Shown one piece after another: positions 23,643 through 32,868 of a DNA stretch of 54,703 bases. Under the pieces are notes generated by a model that saw only the letters and a list, made by a program, of their open reading frames with translations, did no database searches and was not told the DNA's origin. Source of the DNA: an uncultured Prevotellaceae bacterium (GTDB taxonomy: Bacteria; Bacteroidota; Bacteroidia; Bacteroidales; Bacteroidaceae); assembly GCA_937910905.1 (NCBI GenBank), contig CALEPV010000016.1:1-54703 (forward strand), written 5' to 3'. The translations under genes and the position numbers were made by a program. The first letter of the stretch is position 1; each line of letters starts with the position of its first letter.

Positions 23643-26600
23643 ATGAAAACAATAGAGGACGATAGCGAAAAGCTCGAGGTAGCTGGAGGTAGTCCAGCCG
23701 CGGGGAGCCCACTCGCAGGAAGCCCCCCCCCTGTTCCTCCCAGAGTAGGGGAGAGCATAGTTACTGGGGCTGCTGGAACTGCTGGCGAGCTTGAAGCTGC
23801 TGAGGTAGCAGAGACCGCCCGCGAGTCTGCGCCCGTGCCTCCCGCTGATGACCCCCTAGGCACTCTGTCCTCCCCTCCCCAGGGAGGGGACGGGGGTGGG
23901 CTTCTCCCTCGTACCTTGAAGTGGATAGGATGGATACTGGCAGTGCCGGTGCTGTTGTTTGTGGTGGTGGGTGCGCTGCTGTATGTGCCGTTTGTGCAGG
24001 ATTTCGCGGTGCGGCAGTTGGTGGCGTATGCTGAGGAAGAGACGGGTTATGACATACAGCTGGAGAGGTTGCGCATCAGCTTTCCGCTGGACTTGGACTT
24101 GCAGGGCCTGCTGGTGAGGGATGCGGAGGGCGATACGTTGCTGGCGACGAAGAGCCTGATAGTAGACCTGGACATGGCACGCGTGCTGCGTTGGCGGGTA
24201 GGCGTGGATGCTGTGGATCTGCGTGAGGCGAGAGTGAACAGCAAGGATGTGATTGATGCTATGACCCTGCGCGGCGAGCTGGGGCAGTTGTACGTGAAGG
24301 CGCACGAGGTGGACCTGAAGCGTCAACACGTGACGGTGAACGACCTCAGCATCAAGTCGGCGAGGGTGGACATCGCTCTGAGCGACACGACAATAGTGGA
24401 TGAGGAGGAGAGTGAGCCTGCGGAGTGGGTGATTGACGTGGAGCGTGCGCGGGCTGACAACGTGGATATACGATTTGCTACGGCGCTGGACAGCATGGTG
24501 CTGACAACCAGCTTGCAAGCGCTGACGTTGGATGACGGGCACATCGACTTGGGCCGCAGCATATATAAGATAGGTAGTGCGAGCCTTGCGGCCGACACGC
24601 TGCACTTCGCCCTATCCAACGCGGACAGTAGCCGTCTGGCTGTGCCTGTGCCGAAGTTCAACATAGATGTACAGGACGTGAGTTTCAGCGAGACACCGCT
24701 CATCGTGGAGGTGGGAGCGCTGAGTCTCAACACGGCAGTCTCCAGGATAGAGGGCCGTCTGCGTGCCGACATGGTGGGACTGATGGCCAATGCCCGCGAT
24801 GCGTTGCTGCTGGAGCTGCAGTCGGAGCTGAGCACACGCGACATCATAGATATTGCCGGCAACATGCTACCGCTGGAAGCATCGGAGCTATTGCAACAGC
24901 GACCCAAGCTGGAAGCAAGCGTTCAGCTGCTGGGCAACCTGAAGCAGCTGGAGCTACGACAGCTGGAGGTGGCTATGCCAGGCAGCTTCGAGCTGGCTGC
25001 CGCGGGCGAGCTGCACAATTTCCGTGACAGCCAGAGACGCAACGCCAACCTCAACTACCGGCTGGAGACGCAGGACATGAGCTGGCTACAGCTGGGCGTA
25101 GCGGTGCCGCCGCTGATGCTGGAGGGCACAGCTGGTATCAGCGGAAACACATACGACCTGCTGGCCGACATGCAGCAGGGCGATGGCACGGCACACGTGC
25201 AGGCGCGCTATGACGATGCGCCGCTGCCGCGCTACAGCGGTATGCTCGACGTGCAGAGCCTCAACCTTGGAGCCTTCCTAACGGACATGCCGCTGGGTCT
25301 GTGCACCATCCGGGCCGATGTGGACGGCGAAGGTCTGGACCTGCTGAACCGTGCCGCGCGACTGCAGGCACGGGCTGAGATAGGCCGTCTACAGTACGAC
25401 CACTACGACCTGAACAACGTGACACTCGAAGCCAAGGCCGCCAATGGGCACGGCACAGCACACGTGGTGTCGGACAACGAGCTGCTGACAGCCGATATCG
25501 ACCTGGCAGCCAAGCTGGCCCGCCCGACGGCCGACCTGACCTTCAGCATAGACCTGGGCAGCATAGACCTGTATGCACTGGGCTTCGTGGAAGAGCCGCT
25601 GAGCACGTCGATGTGTATGCATCTGGACGGCGGCACCGACTTGAACACGCACCACCGGCTGACCGGCTCAGTGTCGGACATAGTGCTCTATGCCGCCGAC
25701 AGCATCTACTATCCTGAGGACGTGAGTCTCGATGTGCTGCTGGACCGTGACACAACCCACGTGGACCTGGCCTCGGGCGATCTGATGCTGCGTCTGGACG
25801 GCGCGGCCAGCTACGACGCGCTGCTCACGCAGCTGGGCCACTTCATGGCTGAAGCGGACCAGCAGCTGGAGGAGCGCCATGTGGACATGCTGCGCCTGCG
25901 CCAGCGGTTGCCACAGCTGGACCTCTACCTGAGTTCCGGTTGCCACAACCCAGCGCACGACATACTGGCCCGCGAGGGACTAGATCTCGGCGACGTGGAG
26001 CTGCGAGCACACATGAACCCGTGGGATGGACTGAACGGCGATGGCCATATACACACGCTGAAGACGGGCTCCATGCAGCTGGATACCATAACGCTGGACC
26101 TGCGGCAGGACACGATGGGCATCAGCCTGGACAGCCACGTGCACAACGGACGCAGCAACCCGCAGATAAGCTTCGATGCCTCGATGACGGCCTTCCTGCG
26201 CGACAAGGGCGCTGGGGCACACTTGACATATCTCGACGACCAGGGCAAGAAGGGTGTGGACATAGGCCTACTGATCCGCATGGAGGAAGGCGGCTTCAGG
26301 ATGAAGCTGTACCCCTTCGACCAGGTGATAGCCTACCGTACGTTCCATATCAACGACAGCAACTACGTGTTCCTCGCCACAGGCAACCGCGTGGATGCCG
26401 ATGTCGACCTTCTGGCCGACGACGGCACCGGCCTGAAGCTCTACTCCACGCCAGGCAGCGATGCGCTGCAGGACCTATCAGTGGCCATCAACCACCTGAA
26501 CTTGGGCGAACTGACCAGCGTACTGCCATACTTCCCGCATATCACAGGCTTCCTGAACGGCGATGCCCACCTGATACAGACCGACGAGACGCTGAGCGTA

Positions 26601-28349
26601 AGCACCGATATGACAGGCAACGAGCTGACTTACGAAAGCGCACCCATCGGCGAGCTGGGGCTGCAGGCCGTGTACCTGCCCAATGCCGACGGCAGCCATT
26701 TCGTGGACGGCTTCCTGCTGCACGAGGGAGACGAGGTGGCATCCTTCAACGGTACCTACACCCCGGGCACTACGACCGACGGCATAGCGCTGGACATTGA
26801 CCTGACACACCTGCCGCTGTCGCTGGCCAACGGCTTCATACCCGACGGCATGGTGACACTGGACGGCACGCTACTGGGCGGGTTGCACGTGGACGGTACT
26901 ACCGACAAACCGGTGGTGGACGGGCAGGTGGTGCTGGAGCAGATGCGTATGCTCTCCGATATGTACAGCCTAAACCTGACGTTCGCCGACGACACCGTGG
27001 CTGTGGTGGGCAGCAACATGCACTTCGACCAAGTGAAGGCCTACTCGACAGGCAAGGAGCCCCTGGTGCTGGACGGCAACGTGAACTTCGCCAGCCTGGA
27101 CAACATAGGACTGGACCTCACGCTGAAGGCTACCGACTACGAGCTCATTAATGCCAAGAAGACGGCGCGCTCCGTGGCCTACGGCAAGATGCTGGTGGAC
27201 TGCAACGCTATGCTGCGCGGCACGCTCAACGATATGCAACTGTTCGGACGGCTCAATGTGAAGTCGGGCACCGACCTGACCTACGTGCTCGACAACTCGC
27301 CACTCACCGTGGAGGACCAGTTGACCGACCTCGTGGAGTTTGTCGACTTCAGCGACACGCTGCGCGTGGTAACGGTGGAGACTGAGAAGCCGCAGAATCT
27401 TAACATGTTCTTTAATATAGTGATAGACGAGTCGGCACAGGCTCACTGCCTGCTGAGCGCCGACGGTTCGTCGTACGTCAACCTGGAGGGCGGCGGCACG
27501 CTCAACATGACCTACTCGCCCGAGAAGGACCTGCAGATGACGGGCCGCTACACCATAAACAAGGGCACGCTGAAGTACACGATGATGGTCATACCGCTGA
27601 AGGAGTTCACCATCAAGAGCGGCAGCTACGTGGAGTTCCGTGGACCGATAGGCAACCCGTACCTCAGCCTGAGCGCTACGGAGAGAATGCGCACCACCAT
27701 CACCGAGAACGACCAGCCCCGCAGCGTGAACTTCGACGTGGGCATGGACATATCGCAGACACTGGAGCGCATGGGGCTGGAGTTCACACTGGCTGCACCT
27801 GAGGACATGTCCATACAGAACGAACTGGCGCAGATGAGCACCGAGCAGCGCGGCCGTGTGGCAGTCACGATGCTGGCCACAGGCATGTACATCACCGACA
27901 GCGGCTCGGCCTCGTCGGGCGGGTTCTCCACACAGAACGCACTCAACTCGTTCCTACAGAGCCAGATATCCAACATAGCTGGCAAGGCACTGAAGAGCGT
28001 GGACATCAGCATGGGCGTGGAGCAGGGCACCAGTAGCACCGGCGGCACCACGACCGACTACAGCTTCAGTTTCGCCAAGCGCTTCTGGGGCAACCGCATC
28101 AGTGTGATAGTGGGTGGCAAGGTGAGCACCGGCGAAGACGCCGAGAACACAGGCCAGACGCTGATAGACAATGTGTCGGTGGAGTACCGCCTGGACAAGG
28201 GCGCCACCCGCTACGTCAACCTGTTCTACGACAAGAACTACGAGAGCGTGCTCGACGGCGAAGTCATAGAGTACGGTGCCGGCCTCGTGCTGCGCCGCAA
28301 GTCCGACAGGTTAGGGGAGCTGTTCATATTCAGAAAGAAAGAAGAGTAG
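23643..28349 (+). CDS. tamB: Translocation and assembly module TamB (DUF490)
   Basis: A 1568-residue inner-membrane-anchored envelope protein. A single membrane anchor (WIGWILAVPVLLFVVVGALL, residues 94-113) is followed by about 1400 residues of repetitive amphipathic strands (AsmA/TamB type beta-groove), and a C-terminal DUF490 domain with YTINKGTLKY, YVEFRGPIGNPYLSLSATE and SVEYRLDKG. TamB bridges the periplasm and works with an outer-membrane Omp85 partner, here the next gene. The first 90 residues are odd: low-complexity and rich in Ala, Gly, Pro and Glu, and they include a GC-rich hairpin element read in frame. Bacteroidota TamB usually starts a few residues before the anchor. No in-frame ATG lies between 23643 and the anchor. 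Confidence 0.92.
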   Translation: MKTIEDDSEKLEVAGGSPAAGSPLAGSPPPVPPRVGESIVTGAAGTAGELEAAEVAETARESAPVPPADDPLGTLSSPPQGGDGGGLLPRTLKWIGWILAVPVLLFVVVGALLYVPFVQDFAVRQLVAYAEEETGYDIQLERLRISFPLDLDLQGLLVRDAEGDTLLATKSLIVDLDMARVLRWRVGVDAVDLREARVNSKDVIDAMTLRGELGQLYVKAHEVDLKRQHVTVNDLSIKSARVDIALSDTTIVDEEESEPAEWVIDVERARADNVDIRFATALDSMVLTTSLQALTLDDGHIDLGRSIYKIGSASLAADTLHFALSNADSSRLAVPVPKFNIDVQDVSFSETPLIVEVGALSLNTAVSRIEGRLRADMVGLMANARDALLLELQSELSTRDIIDIAGNMLPLEASELLQQRPKLEASVQLLGNLKQLELRQLEVAMPGSFELAAAGELHNFRDSQRRNANLNYRLETQDMSWLQLGVAVPPLMLEGTAGISGNTYDLLADMQQGDGTAHVQARYDDAPLPRYSGMLDVQSLNLGAFLTDMPLGLCTIRADVDGEGLDLLNRAARLQARAEIGRLQYDHYDLNNVTLEAKAANGHGTAHVVSDNELLTADIDLAAKLARPTADLTFSIDLGSIDLYALGFVEEPLSTSMCMHLDGGTDLNTHHRLTGSVSDIVLYAADSIYYPEDVSLDVLLDRDTTHVDLASGDLMLRLDGAASYDALLTQLGHFMAEADQQLEERHVDMLRLRQRLPQLDLYLSSGCHNPAHDILAREGLDLGDVELRAHMNPWDGLNGDGHIHTLKTGSMQLDTITLDLRQDTMGISLDSHVHNGRSNPQISFDASMTAFLRDKGAGAHLTYLDDQGKKGVDIGLLIRMEEGGFRMKLYPFDQVIAYRTFHINDSNYVFLATGNRVDADVDLLADDGTGLKLYSTPGSDALQDLSVAINHLNLGELTSVLPYFPHITGFLNGDAHLIQTDETLSVSTDMTGNELTYESAPIGELGLQAVYLPNADGSHFVDGFLLHEGDEVASFNGTYTPGTTTDGIALDIDLTHLPLSLANGFIPDGMVTLDGTLLGGLHVDGTTDKPVVDGQVVLEQMRMLSDMYSLNLTFADDTVAVVGSNMHFDQVKAYSTGKEPLVLDGNVNFASLDNIGLDLTLKATDYELINAKKTARSVAYGKMLVDCNAMLRGTLNDMQLFGRLNVKSGTDLTYVLDNSPLTVEDQLTDLVEFVDFSDTLRVVTVETEKPQNLNMFFNIVIDESAQAHCLLSADGSSYVNLEGGGTLNMTYSPEKDLQMTGRYTINKGTLKYTMMVIPLKEFTIKSGSYVEFRGPIGNPYLSLSATERMRTTITENDQPRSVNFDVGMDISQTLERMGLEFTLAAPEDMSIQNELAQMSTEQRGRVAVTMLATGMYITDSGSASSGGFSTQNALNSFLQSQISNIAGKALKSVDISMGVEQGTSSTGGTTTDYSFSFAKRFWGNRISVIVGGKVSTGEDAENTGQTLIDNVSVEYRLDKGATRYVNLFYDKNYESVLDGEVIEYGAGLVLRRKSDRLGELFIFRKKEE
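23872..23889. repeat. CCCCTCCC hairpin element inside the tamB N-terminus
   Basis: CCCCTCCC (23872-23879), CA, GGGAGGGG (23882-23889): a perfect 8-bp stem, followed by a G-rich tail ACGGGGGTGGG. It codes SPPQGGDGGG. The block CTCCCAGAGTAGGGGAG upstream, near 23736-23752, looks like an eroded second copy. Confidence 0.75.
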
Positions 28350-28377
28350 CCCAAAGCCCAATAAGAACCAATCAACA

Positions 28378-30912
28378 ATGACCAACATACATTCCAGCTT
28401 ACAAAGGTGCATACTCCCCCTCGCCCTACTGGCCCTCGTCTCCTGCTCCACCACATCCAACTTGCCGGAGGATGAGGTGCTGTACACAGGTACGTACGAG
28501 ATAGCATACGGACGGAAGGCGATGAGCAGGCAGGCTAAGCGTGCGGCCAAGCGGGACAGTACGGGTGTGATAACGGCTGTGGCCGATGCCTACTCGACAG
28601 TGACAGGGCTGCTGTCGGGAACCTATGATGCCGATGCTATGATACGCGAGCAGCGTGAGCAGATGGGGCAGGCACTGACCAAGGAGCAGCGCGACTCGCT
28701 GCGCCGCGAGATACAGTTCATAGAGTCGGCATCGGCAACGGTGCACGAGGAGGTGGATGCTGCACTGTCGATACCGCCCAATGGCAGCGTGTTCGGTAGC
28801 GTATCAACGCGCTGGCCGGTGCAGATAGGGCTGGGAGTGTACAACAAGTACGTGGGCTCCGAGCAAGGCTTCGGTAAGTGGATGCTCAGCACGTTTGGTT
28901 CCGATCCCGTGTACATGAGCACCGTCAACCCGAAGCTGCGCACCCAGGTGGCGCGGAACATACTGCGCAATAATGGTTTCTTCAGCGGCTATGTGCTGTA
29001 CGATGTCGAGCCTGATGCCCGCAACCCGCGCAAGGCGCAGGTGGGCTACTCAGTGTTCACCGGCCCGCTGTCGCGGCTGGGCAGCATTGAGTACCAGAAC
29101 TTCGATCCCGTGACCGACAGCATTATACGTGCAACCAGACCGCTGTCGCTGCTACAGCACGGCGAGGGATTCAGCGCAGCCAACCTGGACGGCGAGCGCA
29201 CGCGTCTGAGCGAGGCCTTTCGCAATCAGGGCTTTTATCTATACCGGCCTGAGTACATAACGTTCCGTGCCGACACCGTGCAGCGTGCCCACGAGGTGCA
29301 GCTGCAGGTGAGGCCCCACGCCGAGATGCCCGCACAGGCACGAAACCGCTTCCGGATGGGACGCACCAGGGTTACAGTGCTGCGCAGCACGGACAAGTTC
29401 GAGCTCACCGACAGCTTCACCACACGTCGCGGCGACTTCGTGATGCGCTGGGCCACAGGCGAGGCACAGCCCCCGCTGCGCCTGGCCGCCATACGCCGCA
29501 ACCTCTTCTACGAGCAGGGGTCGCTGTACCGCTATCGTCTGCACAGCCTGATTCAGGACAAGCTGGCGGGCATGGGCATATTCTCTACTGTGCAGATGAA
29601 CTACACCCCGCGTGACACCTCGGCCACGTGCGACATCCTGGATGTGGACATCTTCGCCATACTGGACAAGCCGTACGACAGCGAGCTGGAGGCCAAGGTC
29701 ACCAACAAGAGCAACGGTCTGCTGGGACCAGGACTGTCGTGGGGCATGACCAAGCGCAACGCCTTCCGCGGTGGCGAACTGCTTAACTTCAAGGTGTACG
29801 GCAGCTATGAGTGGCAGACCGGTGTGCAGTCGTCGCAGGGCCGCAGCTCGCTCATCAACTCCTATGAGCTGGGCACATCGGCATCGCTGACCTATCCGCT
29901 CATCCGTTTCTTTGGCCTGGCCAAGCCTTTGAACCGCCACTCGCAGGCTACCACGACGTTCAAGCTCGACGTCGACTGGATGAACCGTGCCACATACTTC
30001 CAGATGCTCACCTTCAGTGGGCGCGTGACCTATACCTATTCGCGCAAGCCCTGGCTGCGCCATGAGCTGACACCGTTCCGGTTGGACTACGATGTGCTGA
30101 TAAACAAGACACCCACTTTCGACAGCATAATGAATGCCAACCAAGCACTCTATGTGAGTATGCGCAACCAGTTCGTGCCGTCGTTGTCGTACACACTGAC
30201 CTACTCGCCGCGTCCTCGCAACGGGCACAGCCGTGCCTTGATATTCTCTGCTAAGGAAGCCGGCAATGTGGTGTCGGCAATCTACAGCATGGCTGGCCGC
30301 AGCTGGAACGAGAAGGACAAGGGTCTCTTCGGCGTGCCCTTCGCACAGTTCTACAAGCTGAGCCTAGAGTGGCGCGAGAGCTTCCCGCTGACGCGTACCA
30401 CAAGCCTGGCTGCGCGTGCCTTCGTAGGTGGGGTGTGGAGCTATGGCAACAGCCTGATGGCACCGTATAACGACCTGTTCAATGTGGGAGGTGCCAACAG
30501 CATACGTGCCTTCGGTGTCCGTACCATAGGTCCTGGTGGCTACCATCCGGCTACGTCGGGGTGGAGCTACGTGGACCAGGTGGGTACATGTAAGGCTGAG
30601 GCCAACGTCGAGTACCGTTTCCCGATAGTCGGAGGCCTGAACGGTGCCGTGTTCGTCGATGCCGGCAATGTGTGGCTGCTCAAGGATGACGAAAAGCGCC
30701 ACGAAGGATATATCCTCAGTGGCGACTTCCTGCGAAAGGTGGCCCTTGGTACGGGCTTCGGCTTCCGCTATGACTTGGACTTCCTGGTGCTGCGCTTCGA
30801 CATCGGTGTAGGCATACATGCCCCTTACGATACCGGACGCTCAGGCTACTACAACATGCCCCACTTCTGGGATTCGCTCGGCTTCCACATAGCTGTGGGC
30901 TATCCATTCTAG
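28378..30912 (+). CDS. Omp85/BamA-like outer-membrane lipoprotein (TamL type)
   Basis: An 844-residue outer-membrane protein, 28 bp downstream of tamB. The signal peptide ends in lipobox LVSC (Cys23), as in the lipidated TamA-like proteins of Bacteroidota (TamL). SSNLPEDEVLYTG after the lipid site is characteristic. POTRA-like repeats occupy roughly residues 140-420, and a C-terminal 16-strand barrel follows with FNVGGANSIRAFGVRTIGPG, the conserved lid-loop region of Omp85 proteins, and final strand GFHIAVGYPF ending in Phe. With TamB it should help deliver or insert outer-membrane proteins or lipids. Confidence 0.92.
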   Translation: MTNIHSSLQRCILPLALLALVSCSTTSNLPEDEVLYTGTYEIAYGRKAMSRQAKRAAKRDSTGVITAVADAYSTVTGLLSGTYDADAMIREQREQMGQALTKEQRDSLRREIQFIESASATVHEEVDAALSIPPNGSVFGSVSTRWPVQIGLGVYNKYVGSEQGFGKWMLSTFGSDPVYMSTVNPKLRTQVARNILRNNGFFSGYVLYDVEPDARNPRKAQVGYSVFTGPLSRLGSIEYQNFDPVTDSIIRATRPLSLLQHGEGFSAANLDGERTRLSEAFRNQGFYLYRPEYITFRADTVQRAHEVQLQVRPHAEMPAQARNRFRMGRTRVTVLRSTDKFELTDSFTTRRGDFVMRWATGEAQPPLRLAAIRRNLFYEQGSLYRYRLHSLIQDKLAGMGIFSTVQMNYTPRDTSATCDILDVDIFAILDKPYDSELEAKVTNKSNGLLGPGLSWGMTKRNAFRGGELLNFKVYGSYEWQTGVQSSQGRSSLINSYELGTSASLTYPLIRFFGLAKPLNRHSQATTTFKLDVDWMNRATYFQMLTFSGRVTYTYSRKPWLRHELTPFRLDYDVLINKTPTFDSIMNANQALYVSMRNQFVPSLSYTLTYSPRPRNGHSRALIFSAKEAGNVVSAIYSMAGRSWNEKDKGLFGVPFAQFYKLSLEWRESFPLTRTTSLAARAFVGGVWSYGNSLMAPYNDLFNVGGANSIRAFGVRTIGPGGYHPATSGWSYVDQVGTCKAEANVEYRFPIVGGLNGAVFVDAGNVWLLKDDEKRHEGYILSGDFLRKVALGTGFGFRYDLDFLVLRFDIGVGIHAPYDTGRSGYYNMPHFWDSLGFHIAVGYPF

Positions 30913-30941
30913 CAGAGAACGCAGTCCGTTTCAACCGTGTG

Positions 30942-31979
30942 TTAGATTAGTGCAATCTGTGCCTCGCGGCATTCGCGGCGCATCTCTTCGGGCCAGATGC
31001 TCGACTGTGTCTCGCCGATGTGGGCCTTCTGTAGCAGCACCATGCAGAGGCGGCTTTGGCCTATGCCACCGCCTATGCTCAGCGGTAGTTCGCCGTTGAG
31101 CAGGCGCTGGTGGAAGAACAGCTCCGTACGCTCCTCCTTGCCTTGCAGTGCCAGCTGGCGGCGCAGTGCGGTCTCGTCAACACGTATGCCCATAGACGAC
31201 AATTCGATGCTGCGCCGCAGGAGCGGGTACCATATCAGCAAGTCGCCGTTCAGGCCCTCGAAGCCATCCTCGTTGGGGGTGCTCCAGTCGTCGTAGTCCG
31301 GTGCACGTGTGTCGTGCTCCTTGCCGTCGCCCAGCTTGCCGCCTATGCCGATGATGAACACTGCACCATATGCTTGGCAGATGGCGTCTTCGCGCTGCTT
31401 GGCTGTCATGCCGGGGTACATGCGTCGCAGCTCCTCGCTGTGGATGAAGTGCAGCTCAGACGGCAGCGATGGCTTGAGCTGCGGATACATCTCGGACATA
31501 TAGTACTCAGTTCGCAGTATGGCCGCATAGATGCGACGCACGATATCCTTGAGGAAACCCAGCTGACGGTCCTCGGCAGTGATTACACGCTCCCAGTCCC
31601 ACTGATCCACGTAGATGGAATGTATGTTGTCCAGCTCCTCGTCGGCACGTATGGCGTTCATGTCGGTGATGATGCCATAGCCGTCCTGTATGTGGTAGTC
31701 GGCCAGTGTATTGCGTTTCCACTTGGCCAAAGAGTGTACCACCTCGGCTGTAGCTTCACCCAGGTCCTTGATGGGGAAGGTCACAGGGCGCTCCACTCCG
31801 TTGAGGTCATCGTTCAGTCCCAGCCCCTTGAGTACAAACAGCGGTGCCGTGACGCGGCGCAGTCGCAGTTCGGAGGAAAGGTTGGATAGGAAGAAGTCCT
31901 TGATTTTCTTGATTGCCAGCTCAGTCTGTTGCAGGTCGAGTAGTGGGGTGTAGCCTTGCGGCTTGAGTAGTTTGCTCAT
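30942..31979 (-). CDS. asnA: Aspartate-ammonia ligase (asparagine synthetase A)
   Basis: A 345-residue cytoplasmic enzyme that makes asparagine from aspartate, ammonia and ATP. It is related to class II aminoacyl-tRNA synthetases. Motifs seen: LFVLKGLGLNDDLNGVERPV, the active-site region VDQWDWERVI, DDWSTPNEDGFEGLNGDLL, and the class II motif 3-like LSIGGGIGQSRL. Length is normal. A promoter lies at 32011. The gene is monocistronic or co-transcribed with porT upstream, 122 bp away. Confidence 0.97.
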   Translation of the reverse strand: MSKLLKPQGYTPLLDLQQTELAIKKIKDFFLSNLSSELRLRRVTAPLFVLKGLGLNDDLNGVERPVTFPIKDLGEATAEVVHSLAKWKRNTLADYHIQDGYGIITDMNAIRADEELDNIHSIYVDQWDWERVITAEDRQLGFLKDIVRRIYAAILRTEYYMSEMYPQLKPSLPSELHFIHSEELRRMYPGMTAKQREDAICQAYGAVFIIGIGGKLGDGKEHDTRAPDYDDWSTPNEDGFEGLNGDLLIWYPLLRRSIELSSMGIRVDETALRRQLALQGKEERTELFFHQRLLNGELPLSIGGGIGQSRLCMVLLQKAHIGETQSSIWPEEMRRECREAQIALI

Positions 31980-32010
31980 AATTGTACTTTGCTTGCTTTC
32001 ATTTTGCGCC

Positions 32011-32019
32011 GCAAAGGTA
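32011..32019 (-). promoter_or_regulatory. -7 promoter element (TACCTTTGC) of asnA
   Basis: Perfect minus-strand match, 31 bp before the ATG at 31979, with TTG at 32040-32042 as a -33 candidate (20-bp spacer). Confidence 0.75.
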
Positions 32020-32101
32020 TATGTTTTGTGTCAAACTGCCAAGTATACGCAATAATTGTTGTCGTAATGCTATGCGATACTTGACAAATGCTGCAAACGT
32101 G

Positions 32102-32812
32102 CTACTCGAAATAGAAGGTCAGCACAATCATGCGCGACGATGCCTTGTCGATGGCTTTTGTGTACTTCAGCAGCGATTCGTCGATGAGGTCGTTGCGGTC
32201 GTGCACCAGTATGTCGCGCAGTCCGAAACAGAATTTCAGCTCGGGTATGAGCTTGAAGTAGGGGAGGTAGAAATCGCAGCCACCACCGATCTCGATGAAG
32301 CAGTCCATGCGCTCTGTGAGCAGTGCCTGATGCTTGCGGGTGGTCAGATCGATGCTGGGAGCCACGCCCACGGTGGCATAAGGCCTGAAGTTGTTGTAGC
32401 GTGGTGCAGCAATCTTCAGGTGTATGGGCAGGGTGACGTATGTGCTCTTGATGTTCTGTGTGGAGTCGCGGCCTGTGGTCTGCTCGTGGAATACCACGTG
32501 CTTCTGCCCGAAGTGGATGGTCGGCAGCACGCGCAGGCTCAGTGTCTGGTTGAGCTTCAGCTCGCCCAGCACGCCCACGGAGAAGCCTGGCTGGTAGCTG
32601 TCAACCTCGCTGTACCACTGCTGACCTGTCGTCGGGTCAACGTAGCCGTTGTTCTGGAACTCCATGTCCATCATGTTCAACCCCACGAAGAAACCATAGT
32701 GCAACAGGCGCTGGTCGATATATGGGCGGTTCTGGATGCGTGGCTCTTGTGCCACTGCCGAGAGGCAGCAGCACAAGCCACACATTGAAACAAGTAATCT
32801 AATGCGTCTCAT
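32102..32812 (-). CDS. porT: PorT-family protein of the type IX secretion system
   Basis: A 236-residue exported barrel protein. The signal peptide runs to CLSAVAQ. After it, RPYIDQRLLHYGFFVGLNMMD and STYVTLPIHLKIAAPRYNNF match what I recall of PorT, an outer-membrane component needed for type IX secretion and sorting in Porphyromonas and relatives. Later strands (FRPYATVGVAPSIDLTT, LKYTKAIDKASSRMIVLTFYFE) complete the barrel, with a C-terminal aromatic pair. The ATG at 32812 is used; one codon upstream is TTG. Its presence fits the sorting-like tails on the proteins at 18940 and 34205. Confidence 0.88.
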   Translation of the reverse strand: MRRIRLLVSMCGLCCCLSAVAQEPRIQNRPYIDQRLLHYGFFVGLNMMDMEFQNNGYVDPTTGQQWYSEVDSYQPGFSVGVLGELKLNQTLSLRVLPTIHFGQKHVVFHEQTTGRDSTQNIKSTYVTLPIHLKIAAPRYNNFRPYATVGVAPSIDLTTRKHQALLTERMDCFIEIGGGCDFYLPYFKLIPELKFCFGLRDILVHDRNDLIDESLLKYTKAIDKASSRMIVLTFYFE

Positions 32813-32832
32813 CAATAAGTATAACGCAACAG

Positions 32833-32856
32833 ATGGGCTGTTTATTGTAAGCCCAT
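32833..32856 (-). terminator. Stem-loop after the VTC-DUF4956 operon
   Basis: ATGGGCT (32833-32839) pairs with AGCCCAT (32850-32856) around a 10-nt loop, 12 bp beyond the stop of the beta-helix gene. It has no clear U tract, so it may instead belong to the porT leader. Confidence 0.45.
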
Positions 32857-32868
32857 GCTACGCCGTTG

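Noticed and set aside
23643..23645. A start codon for tamB closer to the membrane anchor
   Set aside because: No in-frame ATG exists between 23643 and the anchor. A TTG near 23917 is possible but cannot be chosen from sequence alone, so the ATG is kept and the doubt recorded.
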